Assembly (NCBI GenBank): GCA_002707835.1
Contig: PANZ01000016.1
Span: 17,601 to 60,877 of the forward strand
Origin: Chloroflexota bacterium
GTDB taxonomy: Bacteria > Chloroflexota > Dehalococcoidia > UBA2979
Reading direction: 5' to 3'
DNA length: 43,277 nucleotides
The position numbers were made by a program, and so were the translations under genes. Positions 1 through 9,904 of the stretch are shown piece by piece (position 1 is the first letter of the stretch; every line of letters starts with the position of its first letter). The notes beneath the pieces were generated by a model. That model was not told the DNA's origin. It saw only the letters and a program-made list of their open reading frames with translations, and did not search any database.

Positions 1-2
1 TA

Positions 3-500
3 GGGAAACGTGACGCAGATTTTGAATATATGCCACATGTCGATCAGACAACTTATGAAGGTTTACGTTCAGATGTAAATGCCTGTGTTCAGTATTTACG
101 TACAGATCAACCAGATAGAAAAATTTTTACAATGGGATTTTGCTTTGGTGGTAGTGGGTCATGGCAGCAAGCAGCGCAAGGTCATGGCTTATCAGGTGCT
201 ATCGGCTTTTACGGTCATCCGACACGTGAAGGACGTCCTATAGGAGCACCAGCAGTCGTAGATTTAGTATCGGATTTTGAATGCCCCATCCTTGGATTAA
301 TGGGAGGTGCTGACCAAGGTATCCCTGCAGATGTGGTGGATATTTATGAACAAAAGTTATCGGATAATGAACATCCGCATGACATATTTACATATTCAGG
401 AGCACCTCATTCATTCTTCGATCGTGGATTTGAAGAATACAAATTTGAATCAGATGATGCTTGGCAAAGAGTATTGAAATTTATAGAAACATATTCTTAA
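3..500 (+). CDS. Dienelactone hydrolase family protein (5' truncated by window edge)
   Basis: Open frame from window start; GFCFGGSGSW nucleophile motif and C-terminal GAPHSFFDR typical of DLH. Confidence 0.85.
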   Translation, partial: GKRDADFEYMPHVDQTTYEGLRSDVNACVQYLRTDQPDRKIFTMGFCFGGSGSWQQAAQGHGLSGAIGFYGHPTREGRPIGAPAVVDLVSDFECPILGLMGGADQGIPADVVDIYEQKLSDNEHPHDIFTYSGAPHSFFDRGFEEYKFESDDAWQRVLKFIETYS

Positions 501-522
501 GATTCTCTTAACAAGTTCTTAA
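494..522 (+). promoter_or_regulatory. Candidate Pho box: three CTTAA repeats at exact 11-bp period upstream of phoB
   Basis: CTTAA at 496-500, 507-511 and 518-522 (TTCTTAAGATTCTCTTAACAAGTTCTTAA), 35 bp upstream of the phoB start. Confidence 0.5.
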
Positions 523-556
523 AGTATGCATAAAAAAATATACTTATAATGATTCA

Positions 557-1255
557 ATGGTAAAAATACTAGTTGTTGAAGACGATGTCACTATTCAAGA
601 TATGGTGGCATACAACCTTGAACGCGATGGATATGAAGTCATTACAAAATCTGACGGCGCTGAAGGCTTAGAAGCAGCACGTAATGAACAACCCGATCTT
701 ATAGTGCTTGATCTTATGCTTCCAAAAATGTCAGGGTTAGATGTATGTAGAATTTTACGCCCAGAATATTCAATGCCCATTATCATGCTAACAGCACGTG
801 ACAACTTAGCTGATAAAATACACGGACTTGAATTGGGCGCTGACGATTATCTAACAAAACCTTTCTCCATGCGTGAACTTCGAGCTAGAGTACAAGCTGC
901 CCTTCGCCGTGAGGACCTTTCAGGTCAATCCACTCCACATCCAAAAACAGAGAGTTCCTCTCTTGTAGCTGGGGACATCTTTGTGAATTTAATTGGTCAT
1001 GAAGTACAATTAGATGGTAAAAAAATCTCTATGCGCCCCAGAGAATTCGATTTACTTGAATACCTAATCCGACATGATGGACAAGCATTAACAAGAGAAA
1101 TGATCCTTGAATCTGTATGGGGCTATAGTTACCCAGGGACTACAAGAACTGTGGACGTACATATACGATGGTTACGAGAAAAACTTGAAAAAAATCCTGC
1201 TAAACCAGTGCGTATACTGACTATCCGCAGTTTAGGGTATAAATTCGTGGCATGA
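557..1255 (+). CDS. phoB: PhoB/PhoP-type response regulator (REC + winged helix)
   Basis: VVEDDVTIQDM, LDLMLPKMSG, TARD, KPFSMRELRARV, C-terminal OmpR wHTH; adjacent phoR and pst genes. Confidence 0.93.
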   Translation: MVKILVVEDDVTIQDMVAYNLERDGYEVITKSDGAEGLEAARNEQPDLIVLDLMLPKMSGLDVCRILRPEYSMPIIMLTARDNLADKIHGLELGADDYLTKPFSMRELRARVQAALRREDLSGQSTPHPKTESSSLVAGDIFVNLIGHEVQLDGKKISMRPREFDLLEYLIRHDGQALTREMILESVWGYSYPGTTRTVDVHIRWLREKLEKNPAKPVRILTIRSLGYKFVA

Positions 1256-2451
1256 ACTTTTTGAATTGGTACCGCCTATTTATCGTATTCATGTGCATAC
1301 TTATTGGTATCTCAGTTTTTTTTGCTGCCGCTGAGATAACTTTAATAATCACGCTACTAGCAATGATAATGTTTGTTACTTTGGCTGCAAAATTAAGTCG
1401 ACAAAGCATTGAAAGTAGCATTGTCATCGATAATACTGCAGAAGTTCAATCAGATATTAATCGATATATTAACAATATATCCATCCCAATTATTATGCTA
1501 GATGATCAACTTCGAGTAATTCATTACAACCACAATGCACTCTCATTATTTAGTAACCTAGAAAATAATGAATCCCATCTTTCATTGATTCGTGCCACCT
1601 TGAATCACAATGTTGTCGAAATAGCCCGTGAAGCTGCATCAAGTATTCGTGAACTAACTCTGAACAACGGTGTCACTGTTGAAATGACTGCCGGAAAAAT
1701 GTATATCGACAGTTTTGCAATGTATTGTACTGTCTTATCTTTTCAAGAAATTACCCTATTAAGAAAAGCCCAACAGGCACGCTCTGACTTGGTGGCCAAT
1801 GCATCACATGAACTTCGTACTCCTGTCGCCGCTGCAAAAGCTATTGCAGAAACATTGGAAGAAGGAGTCGATGATGAATTAATGCGGCAAGATTTTCAAT
1901 CAAGATTAGTTGATGAAATTACTCGACTTGAATCAATTATTGAGGGATTACTGCGACTTGCACGTCTTGAAGCTGGTACAGAAACTATGAATGTCGAACT
2001 CTTGTCTCCAAAAGAACTCTTTGAAATTGCTATTGAAAGGTTTAATCCACTCCTCAAACCTTTACAAAAAATTTCTCTCGATAGTATGGCGATATCGAAA
2101 ATATATGGTGATAAAGAACAAATTTTAGAAGTCATTACAAACTTGCTAGATAATGCACTACGTGTCACTCCAGAAAATGGAAAAATTACTCTAACCACTA
2201 TTGATGGAAACAATGAAGTTCGATTTGGGATATCAGATCAAGGCCCTGGTATAGCACTAGTCGATCATGAGCGTATATTTGAAAGGTTTTATAGCGGCGA
2301 TTTGTCAAGAACAAATGCCTCAAACAGTGGCTTAGGATTAGCTATCGCACGCAATATACTAAATTTATTAGATGGCAGAATCTGGGTAGAAAATAACTCA
2401 GGACAAGGAACAATGATGTGTTTTACATTACCTACAACAGAAAAAAAATAA
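1252..2451 (+). CDS. phoR: PhoR-type sensor histidine kinase
   Basis: SHELRTPVAA H-box, DNALRVTPENG, DQGPGI, GLGLAIARNI; overlaps phoB stop by 4 bp. Confidence 0.92.
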   Translation: MNFLNWYRLFIVFMCILIGISVFFAAAEITLIITLLAMIMFVTLAAKLSRQSIESSIVIDNTAEVQSDINRYINNISIPIIMLDDQLRVIHYNHNALSLFSNLENNESHLSLIRATLNHNVVEIAREAASSIRELTLNNGVTVEMTAGKMYIDSFAMYCTVLSFQEITLLRKAQQARSDLVANASHELRTPVAAAKAIAETLEEGVDDELMRQDFQSRLVDEITRLESIIEGLLRLARLEAGTETMNVELLSPKELFEIAIERFNPLLKPLQKISLDSMAISKIYGDKEQILEVITNLLDNALRVTPENGKITLTTIDGNNEVRFGISDQGPGIALVDHERIFERFYSGDLSRTNASNSGLGLAIARNILNLLDGRIWVENNSGQGTMMCFTLPTTEKK

Positions 2452-2453
2452 AT

Positions 2454-3311
2454 TTATCCAAACCTTCCAGTAATATAATCTTCAGTACGATTCTCTAGAG
2501 GACTAGTGAAAACTCGGTCTGTAGGACCATATTCAACAAGGCGACCGACGAGATCGTCTTGTGCCAACATAAAAGCAGTATTGTCAGAAACTCTCGCAGC
2601 CTGTTGCATGTTATGCGTAACAATAATAATCGTATAATCCGACGATAATTCTCGCATAAGATCTTCAATACGTTGTGTGGCAATAGGATCTAAAGCGGAG
2701 CATGGTTCATCCATGAGTATGACTTCTGGTTGTACAGCTAATGCACGTGCGATACACAATCTCTGCTGTTGACCACCTGAAAGAGCCAGTCCTGAATCTT
2801 TCAATTTATCTTTCACTTCATCCCATAGAGCAGCTTGTTGAAGAGAATTTTGAACAAGTTCATCCATATCACCTCGATATCCATTAATGCGCGCACCAAA
2901 AGCGACATTTTCATAGATACTTTTAGGAAAAGGATTTGGTTTTTGAAAAACCATTCCGACTATTCTTCGGACCTCCACAGGATCAACCGCAGGGCCATAC
3001 AATTCTTCTCCATCAATTTTAACTTGACCTTCAATACGAGCGATAGGAATGAGATCATTCATACGATTTATACAACGAAGTAACGTACTTTTCCCGCAAC
3101 CAGAAGGACCAATTAATGCAGTTATCTTATTACGTGCGACGTCAAATGAAACATCATCAATAGCCTGTTGATTAGCATACCAAAGTGCCAATTTTTCTAT
3201 TTGCACAATTGGATCATCAATAATTAAATTCGTGCTAAGTACAGAAGTATTTTGGGACGTATTACTCACTTCACTTTCATTTGAAGCTTCTTCTTGAGTG
3301 TTTGAAATCAT
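2454..3311 (-). CDS. pstB: Phosphate ABC transporter ATP-binding protein
   Basis: Walker [31 protein letters not shown]; pst operon context. Confidence 0.95.
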   Translation of the reverse strand: MISNTQEEASNESEVSNTSQNTSVLSTNLIIDDPIVQIEKLALWYANQQAIDDVSFDVARNKITALIGPSGCGKSTLLRCINRMNDLIPIARIEGQVKIDGEELYGPAVDPVEVRRIVGMVFQKPNPFPKSIYENVAFGARINGYRGDMDELVQNSLQQAALWDEVKDKLKDSGLALSGGQQQRLCIARALAVQPEVILMDEPCSALDPIATQRIEDLMRELSSDYTIIIVTHNMQQAARVSDNTAFMLAQDDLVGRLVEYGPTDRVFTSPLENRTEDYITGRFG

Positions 3312-3363
3312 TATTTCCTCATTAAATACAAATTTAATTTACCATTTATATATTTTTATTCGT

Positions 3364-4305
3364 TCATCTACCATTTCCATGACCAAATCGATAGCGAAGA
3401 CTTACTGCAATAGCATTCATAACGAGTAATGCAATCAATAAAACCATTATCCCAGTTGCTGCAAGATCTTGGAAATCATGTTGTGGTCGCGCAGCCCAGT
3501 TATAAATTTGGATAGGCATTACTGTAAAATCATCCAAAAGATGTTCAGGAGTAAACGCAACAAATGTCAAAGCACCAATAGTAATTAACGGTGCTGTCTC
3601 ACCAATCGCACGCGACAAAGCGAGAATAGTACCTGTCATCACCCCAGGTAATGCCTCTGGCAAAACATGATGTCTGACAGTTTGCCAACGAGTAGCACCA
3701 ACACCGTATGAAGCTTCACGAATTGAAGGTGGCACTGCCCTCAATGACTCCTGAGATGCAACAATAACAACAGGAAGAATCAGTAATGCTAGAGTCAATC
3801 CACCTGTAAGTACTGAACGCCCAAAATCATTTAACCCGAGATCTTCTAAAGATGGGCCCACACCAATAGTGCCTCTTACAAAAATCTGCAGTCCTAGCAA
3901 TCCGTATACGATAGAAGGTACACCAGCAAGATTTGAAATGTTAGTTTGCAATATTTTAGTAACCCAATTTTTAGGAGCATATTCTTCAAGATATATTGCA
4001 GCGGAAACACCCACAGGGAAAGCTATCATTGCAGTTGTTCCAATTACCCAAAGTGAACCCCAAAAAGCCGATTTAAAGCCTGCTTGATCTGGCTTTCGTG
4101 ATGGAAAAAGATCAAGAAATTCTAATCGAAAATATCGGATACCATCTCGCCAAACTTCAACGAGCATAATGATCAGTACTGCAACACCAACCAATGCTCC
4201 CAATAAAGCAACAATGCCAAATATACTACCTGTTAAGTGACGACGAGCCAATTTGACATTAAAAAGGTTCGAACGAAAAGAAGTTCTTGAAGGATCTGTC
4301 GTCAT
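3364..4305 (-). CDS. pstA: Phosphate ABC transporter permease
   Basis: Permease motif [44 protein letters not shown]. Confidence 0.93.
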   Translation of the reverse strand: MTTDPSRTSFRSNLFNVKLARRHLTGSIFGIVALLGALVGVAVLIIMLVEVWRDGIRYFRLEFLDLFPSRKPDQAGFKSAFWGSLWVIGTTAMIAFPVGVSAAIYLEEYAPKNWVTKILQTNISNLAGVPSIVYGLLGLQIFVRGTIGVGPSLEDLGLNDFGRSVLTGGLTLALLILPVVIVASQESLRAVPPSIREASYGVGATRWQTVRHHVLPEALPGVMTGTILALSRAIGETAPLITIGALTFVAFTPEHLLDDFTVMPIQIYNWAARPQHDFQDLAATGIMVLLIALLVMNAIAVSLRYRFGHGNGR

Positions 4306-5249
4306 TCGTAACGCTCCTTATATCGAGAAACGATACGATCACTAATCAAGTTCATAATGAGCGTAATTGCAAACAATGTCAGAGCAACCGCAAATATAGT
4401 CCGGAAAACAGTTGTACCCTGTGGTGTATCGCCAAGAGAAACCTGCACAATATATGCTGTCATTGTCTGAACACTTTCAAGAGGATTGGCTGTAATACGT
4501 GGAGTTGCTCCGGCAGCTAATGTAACTGCCATAGTTTCACCAACAGCACGTGAAACTGCAAGAATATATGAGGCAACAATACCACTTAATGCTGCCGGAA
4601 AAGTGACACGTGTCACAACTTCAAATTTTGTAGAACCAAGCCCATACGCTGCTTCACGAAGTGAAGCAGGAACAGCACGAATTGAATCATCTGATATAGA
4701 AGAGACCATCGGTACAGTCATAATTCCAACGACGATCATTGCCGATAATGCATTAAATACACCTATATCAGGAAAAATAGTTGCTTTAAGTAATGGTGTG
4801 ATCCATGTCAAAGCAAAATAACCATAGACGATCGTAGGTACACCTGCTAATACTTCTAATATTGGCTTCAAAATATTACGGACCTTAGGTTTTGCATATT
4901 CTGAAAGGTATACAGCAGCTAAAGTGCCAAGCGGTAAAGAAATTAATGATGCACCTAATGCAATAAGTAAAGTCCCACATATTAAAGGAAGAACTCCGAA
5001 ACCAGCTGATGGGAATAAGGGTGTCCAACGAGTTCCAAAAAAGAAATCTTGAGGCTTTACTTCACCAAAGAATGACAATCCCTCGGCAAGCAAGATAGCT
5101 ACAATCCCTACTGTAGTTAGTATCGTAATTGCCGCACATATCATCAAGATAGTAGCAACAATACTTTCAGATAAACGACGGGAGCGACGACGCCGAAATC
5201 GCGTCGTCGCTCCCGAAGAGTTAATTACCGAAGAAGAATCTATTGCCAT
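4302..5249 (-). CDS. pstC: Phosphate ABC transporter permease
   Basis: [45 protein letters not shown]; overlaps pstA. Confidence 0.93.
   Translation of the reverse strand: MAIDSSSVINSSGATTRFRRRRSRRLSESIVATILMICAAITILTTVGIVAILLAEGLSFFGEVKPQDFFFGTRWTPLFPSAGFGVLPLICGTLLIALGASLISLPLGTLAAVYLSEYAKPKVRNILKPILEVLAGVPTIVYGYFALTWITPLLKATIFPDIGVFNALSAMIVVGIMTVPMVSSISDDSIRAVPASLREAAYGLGSTKFEVVTRVTFPAALSGIVASYILAVSRAVGETMAVTLAAGATPRITANPLESVQTMTAYIVQVSLGDTPQGTTVFRTIFAVALTLFAITLIMNLISDRIVSRYKERYE
5179..5215 (-). repeat. Perfect 15-bp GC-rich inverted repeat (7-nt loop) inside the pstC N-terminal coding sequence
   Basis: CGGGAGCGACGACGC - CGAAATC - GCGTCGTCGCTCCCG. Confidence 0.9.
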
Positions 5250-5282
5250 TTGGCTTCCATGTCTTCGACTTTCTTTTTTCTA

Positions 5283-6278
5283 TTAACCTTTTATGGTTGA
5301 TTCAACCAAAGCTCGAGAAGCTTCAATCTCAGCGTTGGCCACACTAGTGTAACCAACTTCACCTACAAGAGGAATGCTTGCATCACTCAGATAGTAACGA
5401 ACAAATTCACGCACTTGTGGTTTCTCGCGTAGAGAGTCTGCACGCACATAAATAAACAATGGTCGTGAGAGCACATAACTACCATCTGCAACAGTTGCAT
5501 TTGAAGGTGTTACACCTTCAACAGGAACTATCTGAAGTTTGTCCATGTTCTCTATGTAGTATGCATAACCAAAGTAACCAATAGTGTTTTTACCACCGCT
5601 AATACCAGTTACCAACACATTGTCATCAGTTGATGCAGTATAATCTGCACGTGCACCACCTAAGTCTTCTGTAATTTCTTCGTTAAAGAAATCAAAAGTA
5701 CCTGAATCAGTGTCTGGTGCATAAATATCAATATCATCAGATGGCCAAGATGATTCTACTTGGTTCCATTTCATTATCGTGCCCTCAGATGGAGCACCAA
5801 AAATAGTCCCTAGTTGTTTTTTGGTAACACCTGCACCCAAGAAGGCATTTTCTTTGCTCGTAACAACTGCAAGTCCATCAAGACCAACAAGAATTTCGAT
5901 ATACTCAACACCTTCATCAGCGCAAAGCTTAACTTCTGATTGTTTAATAGGTCGTGATGCATCTGATATATCAGTTTCGCCAGCACAGAATTTCTTGAAC
6001 CCGCCACCAGTACCAGAAACACCTACAGTCACACGTACATCTTTTGCGACTTTACTAAATTCTTCAGCAACTGCTTCAGTCACAGGGAATACTGTACTAG
6101 AGCCATCAACTTTGACATCACCAGCGAGACTGGAGTAGTTGCCAGCACTTGCAGTGGTCGCAGCACTAGCAGTCGATTCTGTTTCATTCTCTCCATTACA
6201 CGCTATAGCAAATAGTGTTAGACAACCAACAAGAAATCCAATGCCAAGAAAACGGCTTATTTTGAGCGATTGCGCCAT
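5283..6278 (-). CDS. pstS: Phosphate-binding lipoprotein
   Basis: Signal/lipobox CLTLFAIAC; VDGSSTVFPVTEAVAEEF, GVSGTGGGFKKFCAGETDISDASRPI. Confidence 0.95.
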   Translation of the reverse strand: MAQSLKISRFLGIGFLVGCLTLFAIACNGENETESTASAATTASAGNYSSLAGDVKVDGSSTVFPVTEAVAEEFSKVAKDVRVTVGVSGTGGGFKKFCAGETDISDASRPIKQSEVKLCADEGVEYIEILVGLDGLAVVTSKENAFLGAGVTKKQLGTIFGAPSEGTIMKWNQVESSWPSDDIDIYAPDTDSGTFDFFNEEITEDLGGARADYTASTDDNVLVTGISGGKNTIGYFGYAYYIENMDKLQIVPVEGVTPSNATVADGSYVLSRPLFIYVRADSLREKPQVREFVRYYLSDASIPLVGEVGYTSVANAEIEASRALVESTIKG

Positions 6279-6373
6279 ATATTTTTTTTCCTCATATTCT
6301 TCGCCAGAGAGATACCGAATCAATTCTCTGATGACTCAACTTTATTTGTTGTTATGAGGATCAATCATGTTCG

Positions 6374-6388
6374 TTAAACGAATATTAA
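6374..6388. promoter_or_regulatory. Candidate Pho-box-like element (TTAA repeated at 11 bp) in the pstS/arsC divergent intergenic region
   Basis: TTAA at 6374-6377 and 6385-6388; overlaps palindrome TTCGTTAAACGAA (6370-6382). Confidence 0.4.
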
Positions 6389-6456
6389 CAAAAAATATGA
6401 ATTTGATGATTATTATTTGTGTGTCATAAATATAGAAAGTAGATCGATAGAAAACA

Positions 6457-6894
6457 ATGGATACTCAAGATTTTAATAAAATTACAGCTAAGAATGTTAA
6501 TATTCTTTTTCTGTGCACCCACAATGCTGGAAGATCACAAATCGCCGCTGCAATTGCCAACCATCTTGGAAAAGGAAAGCTGAATGTCTACATGGGAGGC
6601 TCAGAGCCTGCAGAAATGATTAATCCTCTGGTAGTTCAAGTAATGGAAGAAATCAATATCAATATCAAGCATTACACTCCTCGACCATGGACTTCTGAAA
6701 TGCTTAAAATAGCGGATATTGTAATAACAATGGGATGTGGTGATAGCTGTCCAATATATCCTCATACAAAATATATTGACTGGAAAGTCTCTGACCCGCA
6801 TGGTGAACCTATAGAAATTATAAGAAAAATCCGTGATGATATTTATATAAAAGTTGAAGAAATACTTGTGGAGTTGGGAGTAATAAGTGAATAG
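6457..6894 (+). CDS. arsC: Low-molecular-weight PTP-type arsenate reductase
   Basis: LFLCTHNAGRSQIAAA active site loop, TMGCGDSCP, WKVSDPHGEP. Confidence 0.9.
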   Translation: MDTQDFNKITAKNVNILFLCTHNAGRSQIAAAIANHLGKGKLNVYMGGSEPAEMINPLVVQVMEEININIKHYTPRPWTSEMLKIADIVITMGCGDSCPIYPHTKYIDWKVSDPHGEPIEIIRKIRDDIYIKVEEILVELGVISE

Positions 6895-7756
6895 GATGTT
6901 GCAAAACTTAATGAGCAGAGGTAATGGTGGAAAGTTTATAGCAGAGTGTATTGGAACATTTCTATTGGTATTTTTTGGGACAGGTTCAGTGGCAACTGCT
7001 GTCTTTACTGGTGCGCCAGTCGGACTTTGGCAAGTAGCTGTTATCTGGGGGTTTGGACTTACCTTTGCTATCTATGCAACAGCAAGCATCTCGGGGGCTC
7101 ACCTTAACCCTGCAGTTTCTTTAGCAATGGCAGTTTTTAGATCGAAAGAATTTCCAGGTTCACAATTATTACTTTACTGGATTGCACAATTTACTGGTGC
7201 AGCCATCGCGGGAATAGCTGTGCTACTAAGTTTCAGCAAATTTATTGAACGATTTGAAAGTGAACACGGACTCATTCGTGGTCAAGATGGTAGTCAGCTC
7301 AGTGCAATGGCCTTTGGAGAATATTTCCCTAACCCAGCAGTATTCGGTACAGATGCATCAGCTTTTGAACTCATTTCCCCGCTTGGAGCCGCCTCAATCG
7401 AAGCATTCGGAACGGCTATTTTAGTTTTTATGATCTTCGCCTTAACAGATAAACAGAATCGATCTGCACCAAGTAGTGTTATAGCGCCATTTTTTATTGG
7501 ATTCACTCTGGCAGCACTTATTAGCCTTTTCGCACCACTAACACAAGCGGGATGGAATCCTGCACGAGATTTTGGACCTAGAGTAATAGCATGGTTAGCT
7601 GGATGGGATTCAATGGCCATTCCAGGACCAAGAGATGGATTCTGGGTATATATCATAGGTCCTTGTATAGGTGGATTGATAGGAGGTTTTATATATAGTA
7701 ACTTACTCAGTAAGGCACATATATTTAACAATTCTCTAACCGACAAACAAAACTGA
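6887..7756 (+). CDS. MIP/aquaporin family channel (possibly AqpS-like)
   Basis: Two NPA boxes: GAHLNPAVSLAMA and GWNPARDFGPR; overlaps arsC. Confidence 0.92.
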   Translation: MNRMLQNLMSRGNGGKFIAECIGTFLLVFFGTGSVATAVFTGAPVGLWQVAVIWGFGLTFAIYATASISGAHLNPAVSLAMAVFRSKEFPGSQLLLYWIAQFTGAAIAGIAVLLSFSKFIERFESEHGLIRGQDGSQLSAMAFGEYFPNPAVFGTDASAFELISPLGAASIEAFGTAILVFMIFALTDKQNRSAPSSVIAPFFIGFTLAALISLFAPLTQAGWNPARDFGPRVIAWLAGWDSMAIPGPRDGFWVYIIGPCIGGLIGGFIYSNLLSKAHIFNNSLTDKQN

Positions 7757-7817
7757 TATCATATAATCGATCTATAATATTTTCACAAAACTGCTGTTTT
7801 GTGTGATAGGGGTTGAC

Positions 7818-8531
7818 ATGGTTTCATCAGATTCAATTACTCCTGAACCAACAGGGGCAGGAGGAGCCCGTAGAGAATTCAGTCAACAATTGGATTCTCT
7901 GCAGGATACATTGTTAGAAATGACTTCAATGGTTGATAGTGCAATTATTGAAGCTATGCAAGCTTTGGAAACTCGTAATATTCCACTTGCTGAAAAAGTT
8001 AATAATGCAGATCAAGATATAAATAAACTAGAACTCAAACTCCAAAATCAATGCATTGAATTAATTGCGTTGCAAAGCCCTCTCGCTGGAGACCTTCGCT
8101 TAATTATGTCAGTATCACAAATCGCAACTGAACTGGAAAGAATAGCTGACCATGCTGGTGGTATTGCAAGGATCGTCCTCTTAATGGAAGACGAACCTTT
8201 AGTAAAGCCACTAGTTGACATCCCTATTCAGGCTGAAAAAGCACGAGCAATGCTCAACAAAGCTATGAAAGCATTCGTTGAACGTGATGTAGAAGCCTCA
8301 TATAGCGTAGACAAAGACGATGATGAAGTAGACGCACTTTACGACCATATTTATCGAGACTTAATAGATGTAATGGTCAGTGATCCTTCGGTCATCGAAC
8401 CTGCAACATGGCTACTTTGGGTCGCACACAATCTTGAGCGTATTGCAGATAGATCTACAAATATTGCAGAACGCACAATTTTTACTGCTACCGGTGAATT
8501 ATCACCTGACATGTCATCATCTTCTTATTAA
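7818..8531 (+). CDS. phoU: Phosphate signaling protein PhoU
   Basis: Duplicated PhoU helical repeats (LQSPLAGDLRLIMSVSQIATELERIADHAGGIAR; WLLWVAHNLERIADRSTNIAE). Confidence 0.93.
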   Translation: MVSSDSITPEPTGAGGARREFSQQLDSLQDTLLEMTSMVDSAIIEAMQALETRNIPLAEKVNNADQDINKLELKLQNQCIELIALQSPLAGDLRLIMSVSQIATELERIADHAGGIARIVLLMEDEPLVKPLVDIPIQAEKARAMLNKAMKAFVERDVEASYSVDKDDDEVDALYDHIYRDLIDVMVSDPSVIEPATWLLWVAHNLERIADRSTNIAERTIFTATGELSPDMSSSSY

Positions 8532-8591
8532 TGATGCTCGATGTTTTATACTAAACCAGTAACTAAAGAACCCTAAAGAGTTAGTGAACCA

Positions 8592-9053
8592 ATGTTTTTT
8601 ACTGCCAAAAGAATTGTTACCCCTGAACAAATGGATTTATCTTTAGAAATTCGCCGTCAGGTTTTTATACATGAACAAGGTGTCGATCCAGAAGAAGAAA
8701 TAGATAATTTCGATGATATTGAAAAGAATAAAGATATAGCGATACATGTACTAGTTTTTGAAAATAACCAACCAATAGCAACAGGTAGATTACTGCTGGA
8801 TTCATCTGACAATGAATATGCACACATCACTCGAGTAGCAGTCTTACTAGAATATCGAAAAAAAGGCGCTGGTCTTGCCGTTATGCACTGGCTACAGGAC
8901 ATGGCGAAGCAAATAGGAAGAGATGGAATCACTCTCGCAGCACAAACACACGCCATCGGATTTTATGAAAAGCTAGGGTATATAGCACGTGGAGAAATTT
9001 TTTTAGACGCAAAAATTGAACACCGCTGGATGGACTTAGTTTTTGAGAATTAG
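8592..9053 (+). CDS. GNAT family N-acetyltransferase
   Basis: RRQVFIHEQGVD, TRVAVLLEYRKKGAGLAVMHWL, IGFYEKLGY. Confidence 0.9.
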   Translation: MFFTAKRIVTPEQMDLSLEIRRQVFIHEQGVDPEEEIDNFDDIEKNKDIAIHVLVFENNQPIATGRLLLDSSDNEYAHITRVAVLLEYRKKGAGLAVMHWLQDMAKQIGRDGITLAAQTHAIGFYEKLGYIARGEIFLDAKIEHRWMDLVFEN

Positions 9054-9082
9054 ATAGCTTTGGCATCAAATTCCTGCTGGGT

Positions 9083-9904
9083 TCAATTTCTTAAACTTTC
9101 TGCAATCTCTGGGTTGGCTATTAATGTCGACTGACGCCAAGACACAAGTTCCTCAGGATTAAATCTGTCAAATAATTCCCATCCTTTTTGGCCACGTGTC
9201 CAGACTTCACATTTGGCAGATTGCGCAAGAAGTATGCAAGCTGCTACATCCCATATATGTGGATCAGGATTTTTGGATGCTTGCAACGCACCTGCAGCAA
9301 CAAGAGCACCTTCTAATGCCGTTGACCCAAGATTACGGTATTCCAATGAATTTAATTGTGCCTCTTTAACTGGTGTAGTAACAATTCCTCTCATTTTTCC
9401 CTGATTAAGACGTCCCAATCCATCCAAAATTTGATCATCTAATTTTAATGGCCCGCCAAGATGTGTATGATAAACACCCGGCATACCCATGTGAGTAGCA
9501 ACCCCCCAAATAGCAGCTGCAATAGGCAGTCCACGCTTAAGAATACTTATCGAACAACTAAAAAAAGGTAACCCATTTACAAAATTTTGCGTCCCATCGA
9601 TAGGATCAACAACCCAAGTAAATTCTTTTGAGTCATCAAATACATCAGAAAATTCTTCACCTAAAAAAGCATGGTCAGGATATTGTTTTTTTATTTCCTC
9701 TGAGATCATTTTCTCAACAGCGCGATCGATATCAGATACAGGGTCCCGTGGGTTTATATTTTTAGAACTAGAATCTTTGTAACTAATAGTAATTTCTTGA
9801 GAAAGGCTAGCTACAATCTGTTTACCAGCTTTGTTAGCCAAATTATAAGCAAAATTTTCAAATTCTTGGGCAAGTTTTTGATCAGTTTCAGAAAAATTAT
9901 TCAT
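9083..9904 (-). CDS. Inositol monophosphatase family protein
   Basis: GEEFS, WVVDPIDGTQNFVNGLPFF, IWDVAACILLA. Confidence 0.9.
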   Translation of the reverse strand: MNNFSETDQKLAQEFENFAYNLANKAGKQIVASLSQEITISYKDSSSKNINPRDPVSDIDRAVEKMISEEIKKQYPDHAFLGEEFSDVFDDSKEFTWVVDPIDGTQNFVNGLPFFSCSISILKRGLPIAAAIWGVATHMGMPGVYHTHLGGPLKLDDQILDGLGRLNQGKMRGIVTTPVKEAQLNSLEYRNLGSTALEGALVAAGALQASKNPDPHIWDVAACILLAQSAKCEVWTRGQKGWELFDRFNPEELVSWRQSTLIANPEIAESLRN

